Below, piece by piece: positions 6,732 through 15,810 of a stretch of 64,000 nucleotides of DNA. The stretch's first letter is position 1; the number at the start of each line of letters is the position of its first letter. The translations under genes and the position numbers were made by a program. Location: positions 17,533-81,532 of the IMG/VR virus record IMGVR_UViG_3300032897_000002; one strand, given 5' to 3'. Below the pieces are notes generated by a model. That model saw only the letters and a program-made list of their open reading frames with translations. It had not been told where the DNA came from and made no database searches. This stretch comes from a virus.

Positions 6732-8132
6732 TTAGGCCCTCGGTGCTCCTGGTCCGATGCGGCCTGGACGCCACGAGACGAGCTTCCCGTTAGCTTTGAG
6801 ATATCCCCTTCCAGTTATGTACATTAATTGATTGGGATCTTTACTCATATCTAACTCTTCGATTCTGGGCTTCACCGCAATCGGAATGGGTTTGTTGGGA
6901 TTCAACCCCCCCCCAACTCGCGGAGCCTGCTGTTGAGGCTGTTGCGGCTGATAGATGGGCTCCTGCGGGGCCACACGGCGTACCGGAGGCTTCTCTGGGC
7001 CGTAGCGAAGCTCAACCACAGCTTTGATGGCGTCTTTCCGCACCTTGTCGATCTGCGGCTTGGCAAACCGCGTGATGGTGTCGATGGTGGCCTGACCGCT
7101 GTTGGTCTGGCGAAGAAGGTTTTTCAGGCTCGTATCGAAGAATGTCCCCGGCCCCAACCGGCGGGCGATCTCAACAATGCTGGCGTTTTCGAGGTCCTCG
7201 ATGGCCTTGGCCGTGAGGTTGCGCCCCTTCGACCATGTTTGCAGCACCGGCCGCACGGTACTGCGCATGTAGCTGTCCAGGTCGCGGCCAACGTGTTGTT
7301 CGAGCATCTGGCGCTTCTCGGTGCGGACCTGTTCCTGCTGCTTCTGGAGTTCATTCACGCGGGGGTCTTTGTAGCGGTTCTTGATCTCGTCATCCATGCC
7401 GCGAAGTTTCTTGATCCACTCCTCGACGGCCTGAATCTTCGCGCCCGCCCGCGCTACTCCATCTGCGGTGCCGGTCTTGAGTTCCTGAAGGGCTTCCGAC
7501 AACGCTCCCGTAGCGCCCTGGCCGTCCAGCGTGTCCAAGATCGGCCGCATGACGGCGAGGAAGTAGGCTTGCTGGTCCATTTTCTGGAGGATGCTGAGGG
7601 CTTCCGGTACGAGCTTCTTGAACCCCTCGGGGCTGGCTTGGCTCATCTCCTCGATCAGCCGCCCGTCGCCGTGGTCGAGCATGTCGTCAATGTCGGCCAC
7701 CCGGTCGCCCAACTTCTGCATCTCCATAAGGCCGTCAAAGCCTCCGAAGGCGTCGATGGTGGCCTGCGCCCCCCGCGCTTCTTCGACGGTCGGATAGACT
7801 TCCGTGAAGCCCTTCCAACGCCCGTAGGCGGCCTGGAGTTCGCGGAGGGCCGATGCGTGCTGAGGCGCCGTCGTGCGCAGTTCCCTGATGGCCTTATACA
7901 CATTCGCCGGTAACGGAGGCGTCTCCTCCTGCAAGGGCGATGGCGCTGGCTCGGCCGGTTGCGCACCCTCCCCTTCTACGGGGGGCATTTCCCCGCCTTC
8001 TCCCGGCTGTGGTTCCAGCGGGGCTTCCGTCCCCAGTCCCGTTTCGACCGGAAGTTGCTCTGTGCCGCCCTCCGGCGCTGCGCCCGTTCCTGAATCTACC
8101 AAGCCTTGCAAAGTGTCGATATCGGCTCCCAT
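6732..8132 (-). CDS. Putative head scaffolding protein
   Basis: 466 residues, starting 26 bp downstream of the portal stop. The N-terminal 70 residues are acidic and rich in Pro, Gly and Glu; residues 75-370 are mostly charged helix (for example a QKQQEQVRTEKRQMLEQH stretch); then comes a Gln/Pro-rich linker (YQPQQPQQQAP) and a basic, ordered C-terminus. A long acidic helical protein between portal and capsid genes is the usual place and shape of a scaffold, with a C-terminal capsid-binding tail. No protease motif is visible. Assignment rests on context. Confidence 0.65.
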   Translation of the reverse strand: MGADIDTLQGLVDSGTGAAPEGGTEQLPVETGLGTEAPLEPQPGEGGEMPPVEGEGAQPAEPAPSPLQEETPPLPANVYKAIRELRTTAPQHASALRELQAAYGRWKGFTEVYPTVEEARGAQATIDAFGGFDGLMEMQKLGDRVADIDDMLDHGDGRLIEEMSQASPEGFKKLVPEALSILQKMDQQAYFLAVMRPILDTLDGQGATGALSEALQELKTGTADGVARAGAKIQAVEEWIKKLRGMDDEIKNRYKDPRVNELQKQQEQVRTEKRQMLEQHVGRDLDSYMRSTVRPVLQTWSKGRNLTAKAIEDLENASIVEIARRLGPGTFFDTSLKNLLRQTNSGQATIDTITRFAKPQIDKVRKDAIKAVVELRYGPEKPPVRRVAPQEPIYQPQQPQQQAPRVGGGLNPNKPIPIAVKPRIEELDMSKDPNQLMYITGRGYLKANGKLVSWRPGRIGPGAPRA

Positions 8133-8158
8133 TTATTAAGCTCCTTTTTATTTTCGGT

Positions 8159-11100
8159 TCAAACTTGTGGTCCTGGTGCAACAATCGGCATCGGAACGGC
8201 GGGTCCGGTCGGATGCTTCGATTTCTCAAGCTCGGCCTGAAATTCGCGGGTCGTTGAAACGTCCGAACCCGTCACCGTGGTATCTCCCCGGCGCTGCAAC
8301 TCCTTCGCCACCGATTCGGCCGGCAGGTCGCTCAGCTTGCCACTGATGTTCATGGGCTTTACAACGGGCTCGGGCGGAGGCACCTTTGCTTTATGCTCAG
8401 AAAAGTGCAGATTAAGGTTGAGGAAAGCTGCCTGTTCCTCGGGACTCCCGTTGGCGAGTTTGCGTCCACGCGGGTCGTTGATCACATCGAGACACGCTTC
8501 CGCCTCCGACGCATGATCGTCTGTGTCGCGCACTGGGACCGTGGAAACAAGGTCTGGCAGCGCGTTGATGGCCGCTTCCATCTGCATAAGGGCCTGTGTC
8601 TCCTCGGGGGTTATCACGACGCCCTGCAACATCTTCGCGGCTGCCTGCGCCTTGGCCTGCTCGAAGGCCATCTGGGCCTGCTGCTTGGCGGGATTGGGAA
8701 CGGGGCCGCTGGCTAGCAGTACATCCAACTCGCCCATTTGTTTGTCGTAGGCGTCGGCCTCGGAGCACTTGAAGTGTCCGATGCGGAACGACTCCATCGC
8801 GGCCCGGATATTGGCGACCTTGCTGAGCAGTTTCATGACGAGCGGGTTGGTGACCTGCATCAGCACGCGGTTCCATGCGGCCTGACGCTGCGCGGGACTC
8901 TCGGAGTACCCGGCATCATCCTGCGGGAAGCACAGCACATTACCCTTGAGGTCGTCAATTTCGATATCGACCGCCTCGCCATTCTTGTCGGTTTGGTGGA
9001 TGGAGGCATTCCGGCAGCGGGCCGCGAGTTGCACGGCCTGGCGATGGTAATTGCAGGTGGCCATCTTCATGGCGTGCCACGGCGTTCCCTGGGTCGCGAG
9101 GGCCTGATCGCGCTGGATTTCGAGAGCGACACCGGATGGATTCGCAACGTCTGTATTGGCCGTGGACCCGAAGAGAGTCGGTAAGGCGTGCACAATCAAC
9201 TGCGGCAACTGCTCGATGAAGTACATGATTAACTGGATCATGAACGGCTGGCCGGTGGGGGTCGGAAACACAAACATGGAGTCGGCTATGGGCTTTCCCG
9301 CCGCTGCGCCTTGAAGCTGCCGCGAGTCCACTGGGATGAACGCCCCCGGATTCGAGCCGGTCTTGTTGAGCGCGTCCACGTCGAACAGCACCGTGTCCAC
9401 TGCGGTGTGCGGGACGCACTTGGTCATGTAGGCATCGGCCAAATCGAGCCAGTTGTTGAGGCGCCGCTGGATGGACGTGAGGCTGGACATGAGGGACTTG
9501 CGGTTCTGGCCTGTACCCGGAAGGGCCTGGATGAGCGTGAGGTGATCATCCATGCACTCATTGCGGGCCTCGATGAACGTGTCCCCGGCCATATAGCACT
9601 TCACGCCGTCGGGGAACGCATCGAACAGTTCACGCCGCACATCGAGGTCTTCCACTTCCATAAACATCGCGGGCCGCATCCAGATGCGATGCAGCGTGAC
9701 ATCCTTTACGAGCGAGTCCCCGGTGACGTAGCTCGCTTCGAGCGACAACGACACGTTGATGCGGGCAATGCGGTCCAGTTCGATTTCGGCCACGCCGGAA
9801 CCACCCGGCTTGATCTTGTCGGCTTTCTTGGGGAACATGGCCTTCAGCCGCGCCACATCGAACTCGCGGGAGACCTTCACGAAATCCATTTCGTCAAGCG
9901 ATTGCGCGACGATGGGGACCTTCGCCTCTAACTTGCCGCAGACCTCCACGACTTCCTGCCCACGCGGGATGCCACGCTTGATGCCGGCCGGTTGAGTGCC
10001 GGTGGATTTGGGGAAGATGGGCCGCATGTCGTAGTTGGCGTCCTCTTTCTGCTCCACCACCGCTACGCCACCCGGAGGCACGTTGGTAATGCCGTAGGGA
10101 ATCTCAGGGTTCAGAAATTGGCCCACAGAACTAATAACCGAATCATGACAGACGATGGCAAACGGTAGCCCCGGAGTTCGCAGCAGGTCCAGAATTGCAG
10201 AAGCAACGCGCTGATTGAACTCCTCGACATTCTCTCCGCCGGGAGCTTCCTCTTCGCCGGTAAAGATTTCGCGTATTTCCTCGGCATTTTTTTGCGCATC
10301 CTCTCCCGTAAGCGTTCCCAGGTCGAAGGCGGCTAGACGGTCATCAACATCGTAAGGCACCCCAAGGGCCTGCGAAACGTATTCGGCCGTCTCCACGCTC
10401 CGCTGTACGGGGCTGCACACAATGCGGCTGATGTTCTTGCCCTTCAGGAATGCCGCTACCTTCTCGGCCTCGCGCCGTCCGAGCTTGTTGAGCGGGTCCT
10501 GCGACTCGCCGCGCAGCTTGCCCTCAGCGTTCTTTTCGGTCTCGCCGTGGCGCACGATGTAGAGCAGGGGATTGTTGACGTGCTCTTCGGTTTCGGGCAC
10601 AACGGGCTCGGCAGGCTCGTTGAGGGGCTCCCGCCCAAAGCGCTGCGCGTCGATAACGTGGTCTGTTATCAACACGACCCGGCCATCGGTACAGAGGTAG
10701 TTGGCGATCTGCATGTGGGTGCCCAGCAGGTCGTTCTGGCTCTCGAACACGCGGGCATAATTGGACGCGGCTTCCTTCGCGGTGATGTCGGCATCGTCCT
10801 CGGGGTCACGCGCCTGGAACTGCACGCCGGGAATGTCACGCGATAGCGCTGCCGTGATGATCTGCTCGTAGCAGCCGTAGATGTTGGTCTCGTTGCCCCA
10901 GAACTTCTTGTTGCGGGTTGTGCCGCCGATGGTGCCGCTGAAACCGAGGGCTACCCAGCCGCCACCACGTCTCGGTAAAAGATATTGATAACCACGGGAA
11001 TAGAGTCTTTGGGACCAAGCGTCTTCAAACTTCCCATCTGCGCGCGGCCAAGTCGCGCCTTGCGGTTGCACCGCACAGGTCTACTAACGTGTTTTCTGCC

Positions 11101-11240
11101 TTCTCGCTGAGCTTACTTGGCTGATATGGTGACGACCAAGCAGGACTAATTTCGCCCGGTTCAAATTCTAGGCTAGGATCGCCTTGCGGCCTTTTCTTGG
11201 TTTCTTCATCAGTCGAATTGAAGGTAGGGTATGTTGCCAT
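8159..11240 (-). CDS. Portal protein with embedded histidine-phosphatase domain; N-terminus in another frame (frame break near 11027)
   Basis: The main frame (8159-11071, GTG start, 970 residues) has portal features: FWGNETNIYGCYEQIITAAL, GQEVVEVCGKLEAKVPI and a long helical C-terminus. Residues 168-350 are an inserted phosphoglycerate-mutase-like domain: RHGE (H175), CSPVQRSVETAE, DLGTLTGE, APGGEN and IVCHD (H309). The GTG has no ribosome site and an in-frame TAG lies four codons upstream. A second frame from ATG 11240, behind GGAGGGATACCATCTG, encodes a fitting N-terminus and ends ...AARRWEV at GTT-TGA (11030-11025). Skipping one T continues as EDAWSQRLYSRG. This is either a programmed +1 shift or an assembly error or mutation in a TTT run. 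Confidence 0.85.
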
Positions 11241-11273
11241 CAGATGGTATCCCTCCGATCTCCTGAAACTCGC

Positions 11274-11702
11274 TCATTGGATCACTATTGAATCCCTTTG
11301 ACGCGATTCAAGCAATTTTTCGTGCAACGCTTGGCGGTATGCCAATTTCTCCTTTGGGCAACTCTCTCGCCGTTGCGTATGGACAACCAAGGTTTCTATG
11401 AAATCCAACGCTAGGCCGATCTGTTCTCGTTTTCGAATTGAATGCGGATATATGTCGGCAAGAAATCTTTTTGCCGAAGTTCCGACAGCTTTTAACTGCC
11501 AGCAAGCCGCAGATTTTCTGGGTTGGCGAAGTCTAAATTCTGGGTAGAGTAGCTGAATTGCGGAGAGAAGCCCTTTGTCGTTTTGGGCTATTTCAACATT
11601 CAGTTGGCCGAACGGGGTCGAGGGCTTGATGGTATAGATGCTTACACAGCCTTCGCCATCAAAGAAGCCTGCGAGCCATTGAGGAGTTATTCTTTCAATC
11701 AT
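11274..11702 (-). CDS. LAGLIDADG homing endonuclease (freestanding)
   Basis: 142 residues with WLAGFFDGEG at residues 9-18, the single LAGLIDADG motif of homodimeric homing nucleases. It sits between the YodC-like small gene and the portal gene, whose ribosome site begins directly after it, so no intron is needed to explain its place. The upstream 110 bp (11703-11816) contain two perfect hairpins. About the same length class as the intron enzyme at 1921-2490 but with clearly different sequence. Confidence 0.88.
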   Translation of the reverse strand: MIERITPQWLAGFFDGEGCVSIYTIKPSTPFGQLNVEIAQNDKGLLSAIQLLYPEFRLRQPRKSAACWQLKAVGTSAKRFLADIYPHSIRKREQIGLALDFIETLVVHTQRRESCPKEKLAYRQALHEKLLESRQRDSIVIQ

Positions 11703-11713
11703 TTTGTTGGCTG

Positions 11714-11776
11714 GCCCCGCCCGGTTAGTGTCTGTGCGGGGCTCCTGCCTCTTTGGCAGTCAGATGTCCTGCCAAA
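11714..11776 (-). other. Pair of perfect hairpins upstream of the LAGLIDADG gene
   Basis: Stems TTTGGCAG/CTGCCAAA (11752-11776) and GCCCCGC/GCGGGGC (11714-11742). Neither is followed by a U-tract on the minus strand, so simple terminators are not indicated. They could control the endonuclease or be remnants of a structured element; no group I core was found around them. Confidence 0.5.
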
Positions 11777-11816
11777 CCGGATACTACTTAAAAATCATTG
11801 CAAATGCAAATGCTCC

Positions 11817-11999
11817 TTACTTACCTGCCTTAACTTTCCTGCTGGTGAGACTTTCTTTCGGAAAGTCGCACCCTCCTATTCCGCCCGGTATTTCTTTGGC
11901 GAACCACCTGACGGTAATAGTTCCGAAAGGCTCTTGAATTCTTGTTATCGTCAGAGCCGGACTTCCGCTCTTCAGGTAAACAACGTCACCGACTTTCAT
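11817..11999 (-). CDS. YodC-like (DUF2158-type) small protein
   Basis: 60 residues from ATG 11999 behind GAGGTGAGA. The start MKVGDVVYLKSGSPALTI is the hallmark of the small DUF2158/YodC family (compact beta fold, function unknown), followed by a VRWF segment where the family has 'C.WF'. First small gene upstream of the portal region. Confidence 0.75.
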   Translation of the reverse strand: MKVGDVVYLKSGSPALTITRIQEPFGTITVRWFAKEIPGGIGGCDFPKESLTSRKVKAGK

Positions 12000-12006
12000 T
12001 CTCACC

Positions 12007-12195
12007 TCACTTTGAAACATTCCTTGCGAAATTTGCCTGCTTAACCGTGGCCGGGTATTCATGCTCCTTGTTCGCCATGACGTGGGCCGCGTACTCTTTC
12101 GTGCTCATGCCGTGGCGCTTGGCCTTGCGGCCGAACAAACCAACTGTGCCTTTTTCTTCCTGCCGTTTTACAGCATCTTGTATCCATTTCGCCAT
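12007..12195 (-). CDS. Small conserved phage-type basic protein
   Basis: 62 residues from ATG 12195, placed by an AGGAGGTCCGCC ribosome site. It begins MAKWIQDAVKRQEEKGTVG and continues with KAKRHGMSTKEYAAHV, a pattern I associate with small phage or prophage proteins of unknown role found near structural genes. Basic and helical; possibly nucleic-acid binding. Confidence 0.75.
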   Translation of the reverse strand: MAKWIQDAVKRQEEKGTVGLFGRKAKRHGMSTKEYAAHVMANKEHEYPATVKQANFARNVSK

Positions 12196-12339
12196 GGCGG
12201 ACCTCCTAATTGATACTCCCCTCACTTGTGACCGCCGCTGATTGGGCGCACCCGTCACTCTCGGGCCTATCGCAGTCAGAATGAAACACATCTTTCTCTG
12301 AACGAAACCAAAGCGGGCCAGACCCGTTCCAGTTATACG

Positions 12340-13062
12340 TCACTGGCGCGTATCCCCAGGAGAACCTTTTCCGCACTTGCAGCACTTCGAGAAGGCCCAG
12401 CGCTTGAAATTGTCAATGAAATGAATCCGCAAACGCCAGTGCAGAATATGCCATTTCGGATGGCGATACCAGGGACGCCGCTCGCGCAAAATCTTGCTCA
12501 TGATGGCGCAGAAAAAACTCTCCGCGTCCTGCTGACGAAACCACTTGTCCTCTTCGACGGTATTCGGCTGCGGTGGGTGATACCAGTTGGAATGGTATCC
12601 GCTTTTGAAGGCGAGTCTGTGGCGGAAGTTGTCGATGGAATTATGAACCATCTCGGAGGCCCACTTGGTCGCCTCATCCAGCGTCACAGGTCGCTTTCGC
12701 AATCGCCATCTTCGCCAACCCAAGCGGTTCTCCAAGCACATTGAGACGATCAGAAAGGCGCCTCGTACCAGCGCTTCACATTGAACTGCGTCCGCATTCT
12801 CCTTCGCGTCCAGCGCTGCGAACCAAGGAGTTCTCGCTTCATCTTGCGCGAGGGTTTCTATGATTTCTCTTTGAATCTGGTTCAACGGGGGATGGAACCA
12901 GCCGCAGGAATCATCTGATCGTTGGCCGGGAATATGCCGCTCCGGGTCAATGTGCCAGATCGTGATGAATGGAACCCAATAGCGCCAGCGCTTCTCCTTG
13001 CCAAAACTGTGCCACTTCCAACGCCACGGAATCACAAAAGCCTGTGTTGATGGGTCGTGCAT
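12340..13062 (-). CDS. Conserved phage hypothetical protein, Trp/His-rich
   Basis: 240 residues from ATG 13062, which overlaps the stop of the upstream gene (TGATG). It is rich in Trp, His and Arg (FVIPWRWKWHSFG, TIWHIDPERHIPG, KSGYHSNWYHPP) and ends in a small CCKCGKG cluster. Similar DNFRHRLAFKSGYHSNW blocks occur in phage proteins of unknown function. No enzyme motif recognised. Confidence 0.7.
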   Translation of the reverse strand: MHDPSTQAFVIPWRWKWHSFGKEKRWRYWVPFITIWHIDPERHIPGQRSDDSCGWFHPPLNQIQREIIETLAQDEARTPWFAALDAKENADAVQCEALVRGAFLIVSMCLENRLGWRRWRLRKRPVTLDEATKWASEMVHNSIDNFRHRLAFKSGYHSNWYHPPQPNTVEEDKWFRQQDAESFFCAIMSKILRERRPWYRHPKWHILHWRLRIHFIDNFKRWAFSKCCKCGKGSPGDTRQ

Positions 13063-13322
13063 CAAACCTCCGGTGAAACAGCTTTCCAAGATTTTTCAAA
13101 TACGGCGCGAGCCGCGAGCGACACGACGCCCTGCTCATTAACTACATAGTAATCGTTTTGGTTTGCACTAACAGGACATCGCGATAGCACGCTCTGCGGC
13201 ACCGTCACCTTGCGGTCGTCCTCCAGCAGCAGGGTGACGCCGTTCATTTCATCGTGCGAAACAACGGACTTGATACGGAACGCATGAACCCTTGGAAGCC
13301 TCTGTTCGAAAACCACGTTCAC
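13062..13322 (-). CDS. Phage hypothetical protein
   Basis: 86 residues from GTG 13322, overlapping its neighbours at both ends. The C-terminal pattern (PVSANQNDYYVVNEQG...ARAVFEKSW) resembles a small phage protein family defined by a 'GDYyV...W.sakaFE' block. Function unknown. Confidence 0.65.
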   Translation of the reverse strand: MNVVFEQRLPRVHAFRIKSVVSHDEMNGVTLLLEDDRKVTVPQSVLSRCPVSANQNDYYVVNEQGVVSLAARAVFEKSWKAVSPEV

Positions 13323-13323
13323 C

Positions 13324-13614
13324 TCAGTTCTTCAGAATGCCGTGCGGGACTTCGATCACGGCCTTGTTCAATTCCTGTTCTTTTTTGGCGTTCTCAGCCA
13401 TCACTGCTTGCATCGTGCCGGCCACAATCGCCTGCGTAACGCATTGCAGCAGAAATTCTCCCGCTTTTGCGGAGAGAACCTTGGCTTTTATTGCCTCGCG
13501 GATATCCTTTTCGTTCTCGCCTATTTCGCGGCACGTCAGGACCATCATCTTGACGGGCTGCATCATCTGCGGCGGTGCCTCGGAGGGCGGGGCGGGGATT
13601 TCGGGGTCGCTCAT
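13324..13614 (-). CDS. Small helical phage protein
   Basis: 96 residues from ATG 13614 (GAGGAAATA ribosome site). A Pro-rich N-terminus precedes a helical region with many Lys and Ala residues (AIKAKVLSAKAGEFLLQCVTQ). No known domain seen. Confidence 0.65.
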   Translation of the reverse strand: MSDPEIPAPPSEAPPQMMQPVKMMVLTCREIGENEKDIREAIKAKVLSAKAGEFLLQCVTQAIVAGTMQAVMAENAKKEQELNKAVIEVPHGILKN

Positions 13615-13621
13615 TATTTCC

Positions 13622-13819
13622 TCACTTTGGTTTTTGGTATTCGCATGTGCCACACGAAAACTTGGTTGTGTAGTGGGATTCAGGCTCAAATCTATTGCAA
13701 CACCCGCGCTCCAGACTGATGCCGCCATTCACACGCACCTTGGAGCACTCGCCATCCTTATGGGCTCCGACGAGTTCCATATATCCGGCTTCGGAGGCAT
13801 TCAATCGGGTGTCAGCCAT
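13622..13819 (-). CDS. Small Cys-rich phage protein (possible zinc binding)
   Basis: 65 residues from ATG 13819. Cysteines cluster as C..V.VNGGISLERGCC and FSCGTCEY, a spacing that could bind one zinc ion. This pattern is recurrent in small phage proteins of unknown role. It overlaps the next upstream gene by 8 bp. Confidence 0.7.
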   Translation of the reverse strand: MADTRLNASEAGYMELVGAHKDGECSKVRVNGGISLERGCCNRFEPESHYTTKFSCGTCEYQKPK

Positions 13820-14078
13820 GTCTCTCCGCATCCTTCACTAGAAATTGGCGAACTTCCTTCGGCTCAAGATAGTTGGACGGCCTGAAGCCTTCAGCCTTTT
13901 CGTTTCGAACTACGATGAGCACGAATGCTCGGCTCACTCCGCCATTGGGTTCTATCAACGGGAAGGCCGATATGCCGTTGGGGTCTTCATACAGCTTGAA
14001 GCCGTGAACCAGCGCCGTGTAGCTTAGAGCCAGCATCAACTCCGACAATTCTTGAAATCGGTTTGGAGTGTCAGCCAT
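13812..14078 (-). CDS. Hypothetical protein
   Basis: 88 residues from ATG 14078. Mixed alpha/beta composition with hydrophobic strands (RAFVLIVVRN). It overlaps both neighbours by a few bases, so it is part of a translationally coupled run. Not recognised. Confidence 0.65.
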   Translation of the reverse strand: MADTPNRFQELSELMLALSYTALVHGFKLYEDPNGISAFPLIEPNGGVSRAFVLIVVRNEKAEGFRPSNYLEPKEVRQFLVKDAERHG

Positions 14079-14310
14079 TCTGCCTCGCAAAAGATTTTTT
14101 CTTGCTTCCGGCTATCCACTTCCCGCGCCCGGCCTTGTGGTCGGACAGTTCGTCCCGGTGCTCAACCTCTTCGGACCTTATATGGGAAAAAAGCCCAGCC
14201 GACCCGGAATCACCCCGCTTGCGGGCCTGCCTGATGCCACGGCTGTAATGGTCGATGGCCTCGCGTTCGTCGCTGATGAGAGATTCGAGACAACCTTTTT
14301 GGCCCATCAT
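14071..14310 (-). CDS. Small charged protein, HEXXH-like helix
   Basis: 79 residues. It contains EEVEHRDELSDH, reminiscent of short E..H metal-binding helices such as those of ferritin-like or rubrerythrin-like fragments (note also EREAIDHYSRGIRQ). A ferritin-like half-bundle is a guess. ATG overlaps the upstream stop. Confidence 0.6.
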   Translation of the reverse strand: MMGQKGCLESLISDEREAIDHYSRGIRQARKRGDSGSAGLFSHIRSEEVEHRDELSDHKAGRGKWIAGSKKKSFARQNG

Positions 14311-14564
14311 TCCACCTCCGGCTCGATTTCAAAACTGAAAGGCGTCAGGGGTTCCTTACCCGCCTCGCACCAGCGCACGAACTTTCTTGCGATTTCGGGG
14401 AGAAGATAGCGCGTTGAAGCAGGGCCGGCCACGATGCAATCCTCTCGCACCATCGGGTTCGGTCCAAGCACGCGGGAAGCCGCCAGTCCGATAGGGTCGA
14501 ACATCGAACAGCGCCGATTCTCCCGGCCCCGGCTTATGTCTTCGGCTGTGACGTGGATCGTCAA
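14307..14564 (-). CDS. Hypothetical phage protein
   Basis: 85 residues. It begins with a beta-strand-like TIHVTAEDI, then a Cys/Arg-rich turn, and ends EPLTPFSFEIE. Overlaps both neighbours by ATGA-type junctions. Not recognised beyond a generic small phage protein. Confidence 0.6.
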   Translation of the reverse strand: MTIHVTAEDISRGRENRRCSMFDPIGLAASRVLGPNPMVREDCIVAGPASTRYLLPEIARKFVRWCEAGKEPLTPFSFEIEPEVE

Positions 14565-14791
14565 TCGCTCATGCCTCCCCGGACGAAGCCCTTCTTGGGC
14601 CTTGGCTTTGCGTGGTACACGAAACTCCCTTTATGCTGCTTAGCGACGACTGAATTAGCCGCCTTGACCGCCCGCGCATCATCGCCAGTGGACTCAAGTT
14701 CGCTGTTGGCGACGGTCGCCCAGAGCTTCTTCAGCTTTGGAGTGTCGGCCTTATGTGTTTTTTCGGAGGCGTCACTTGCAATCCACGGCAT
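14561..14791 (-). CDS. ChaB-like small protein
   Basis: 76 residues. The first 50 (MPWIASDASEKTHKAD...LWATVANSELESTGDDARAVKAANSVV) resemble the ChaB/phage 'W..vaN..l..gd...AI..AN' pattern, a small helical fold of unclear function often seen in phages. The C-terminal 25 residues are basic. Confidence 0.65.
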   Translation of the reverse strand: MPWIASDASEKTHKADTPKLKKLWATVANSELESTGDDARAVKAANSVVAKQHKGSFVYHAKPRPKKGFVRGGMSD

Positions 14792-14794
14792 GAC

Positions 14795-14932
14795 TCACCT
14801 CACCTTCTTGCCTTTCGTGAGTTGGGATTCGCTGATGGCTTTTTGAAGCAAACCCGGCTCTCGCGGCGCCTCGTCCTTGGAGAGTTTGCCGATGAACTTC
14901 TTTGCCTCGGCTCCGCACATCTTGACCTTCAA
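14795..14932 (-). CDS. Short helical ORF (45 aa)
   Basis: Open frame from TTG 14932 to TGA 14795, between two coupled genes. A GAAGGAGGTG ribosome site lies 15-19 nt upstream of the TTG and is better spaced for the ATC codon nearer to it. Composition (KMCGAEAKKFIGKLSKDEA) is protein-like. The start is uncertain. Confidence 0.5.
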   Translation of the reverse strand: MKVKMCGAEAKKFIGKLSKDEAPREPGLLQKAISESQLTKGKKVR

Positions 14933-15198
14933 CTTGACTTCGATGGCGACACCTCCTTCTCAGTCTCCGGCGTCGGAACCGAAGGCTGCGGAGTTCCCCT
15001 GCCCTCTACCCACGGCTTGCGGCTATTGACGGCCTTGATGATGATGCCACCGCGCCGCGTGATGAGGCAGCCATCGGGGTAGCGCTCCGCAAGTTTCAGA
15101 GAGCCGTCCGGGTCGGGCCACACCCCAAGAGCCTGCGGCGGAATCCATGTCGTGGTGACGGTGACGAGCTTCTCTTTGCGCTTGCGGATGTAACGCAT
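14929..15198 (-). CDS. Hypothetical basic protein
   Basis: 89 residues from ATG 15198; a longer frame exists upstream but overlaps the preceding gene entirely, so the internal ATG is preferred. Basic N-terminus (RYIRKRKEKL), then beta-strand-rich middle (PDGCLITRRGGIIIKAV) and a Pro/Ser tail. Not recognised. Confidence 0.6.
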   Translation of the reverse strand: MRYIRKRKEKLVTVTTTWIPPQALGVWPDPDGSLKLAERYPDGCLITRRGGIIIKAVNSRKPWVEGRGTPQPSVPTPETEKEVSPSKSS

Positions 15199-15199
15199 T

Positions 15200-15583
15200 T
15201 TATTCTTGTGCCACTTCCTCTTCGATCTCTGGTTCGATCCTGCGCTTGTCCTCTCTCGCCAGTCTTTCAGATTCCTTCGGGCCAGTCGGATGCGCTCGAC
15301 TTCGTGCGTGAGTTTGGATTGCTGGTGGCGGAGTATCAATGCCATGTACCTGTTCAAGCACTTGATGCGCCCGGAAATATTCAGGATGGACCTGAGTATA
15401 TTTGAATCCATCGGCGTGTTTTATAACAAGCTGATGCTGCCCGTTTCCCAAAAACCTATAATGATGTTCAACAACATTTCCATGAAGCCTCATACCTTCT
15501 TCATGTGGACTGCCGCCTGGGGCTTTTGCGAAGTCATCCTCTCCCCGCTCCGACAGGCTCTTGTCCTGCTCCTGCTCGTCCAA
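15200..15583 (-). CDS. Hypothetical phage protein with uncertain 5' end
   Basis: 127 residues from TTG 15583. The frame stays open upstream to 15684, encoding a convincing CWGCLTGFVAKDGKRFPT segment (a possible zinc half-site) but without ATG, GTG or TTG. The true start may therefore be non-standard or the frame interrupted. The rest contains HADGFKYTQVHPEYF and an acidic tail. It lies in the coupled small-gene run. Confidence 0.6.
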   Translation of the reverse strand: MDEQEQDKSLSERGEDDFAKAPGGSPHEEGMRLHGNVVEHHYRFLGNGQHQLVIKHADGFKYTQVHPEYFRAHQVLEQVHGIDTPPPAIQTHARSRAHPTGPKESERLAREDKRRIEPEIEEEVAQE

Positions 15584-15639
15584 CCATTGCTGATACTTTC
15601 TGCCTTGAATGGCGGTCGGAAATCTTTTCCCATCCTTCG

Positions 15640-15810
15640 CTACAAATCCCGTAAGGCACCCCCAGCAGAATATTTCCGAAAGAGGTAGCTTTCAAAATGC
15701 CACGACCGCCGCATCTCGCGCTTCTCGGAGGCCGGCAGGAAGCTCAGCAGCGTGCGCCAACTGCGATGGGTCTTGAAGAAGTGATGGTGATTACGGAAAC
15801 TCTTTGTCAC
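15640..15810 (-). CDS. Short basic ORF (56 aa)
   Basis: GTG 15810 overlaps the upstream stop (GTGA junction). The protein is His/Arg/Phe-rich (NHHHFFKTHRSWRTLLSF) and would be basic and helical. It overlaps the open upstream part of the next frame, so one of the two is not fully real. Not recognised. Confidence 0.5.
   Translation of the reverse strand: MTKSFRNHHHFFKTHRSWRTLLSFLPASEKREMRRSWHFESYLFRKYSAGGALRDL

Noticed and set aside
6933-7913. 326-residue plus-strand frame
   Set aside because: Antisense to the scaffold gene; its length reflects GC-rich third positions.
11274-11702. Second group I intron around this LAGLIDADG gene
   Set aside because: No P3/P4/P7 set was found and the next gene has a complete start with ribosome site just after the endonuclease.
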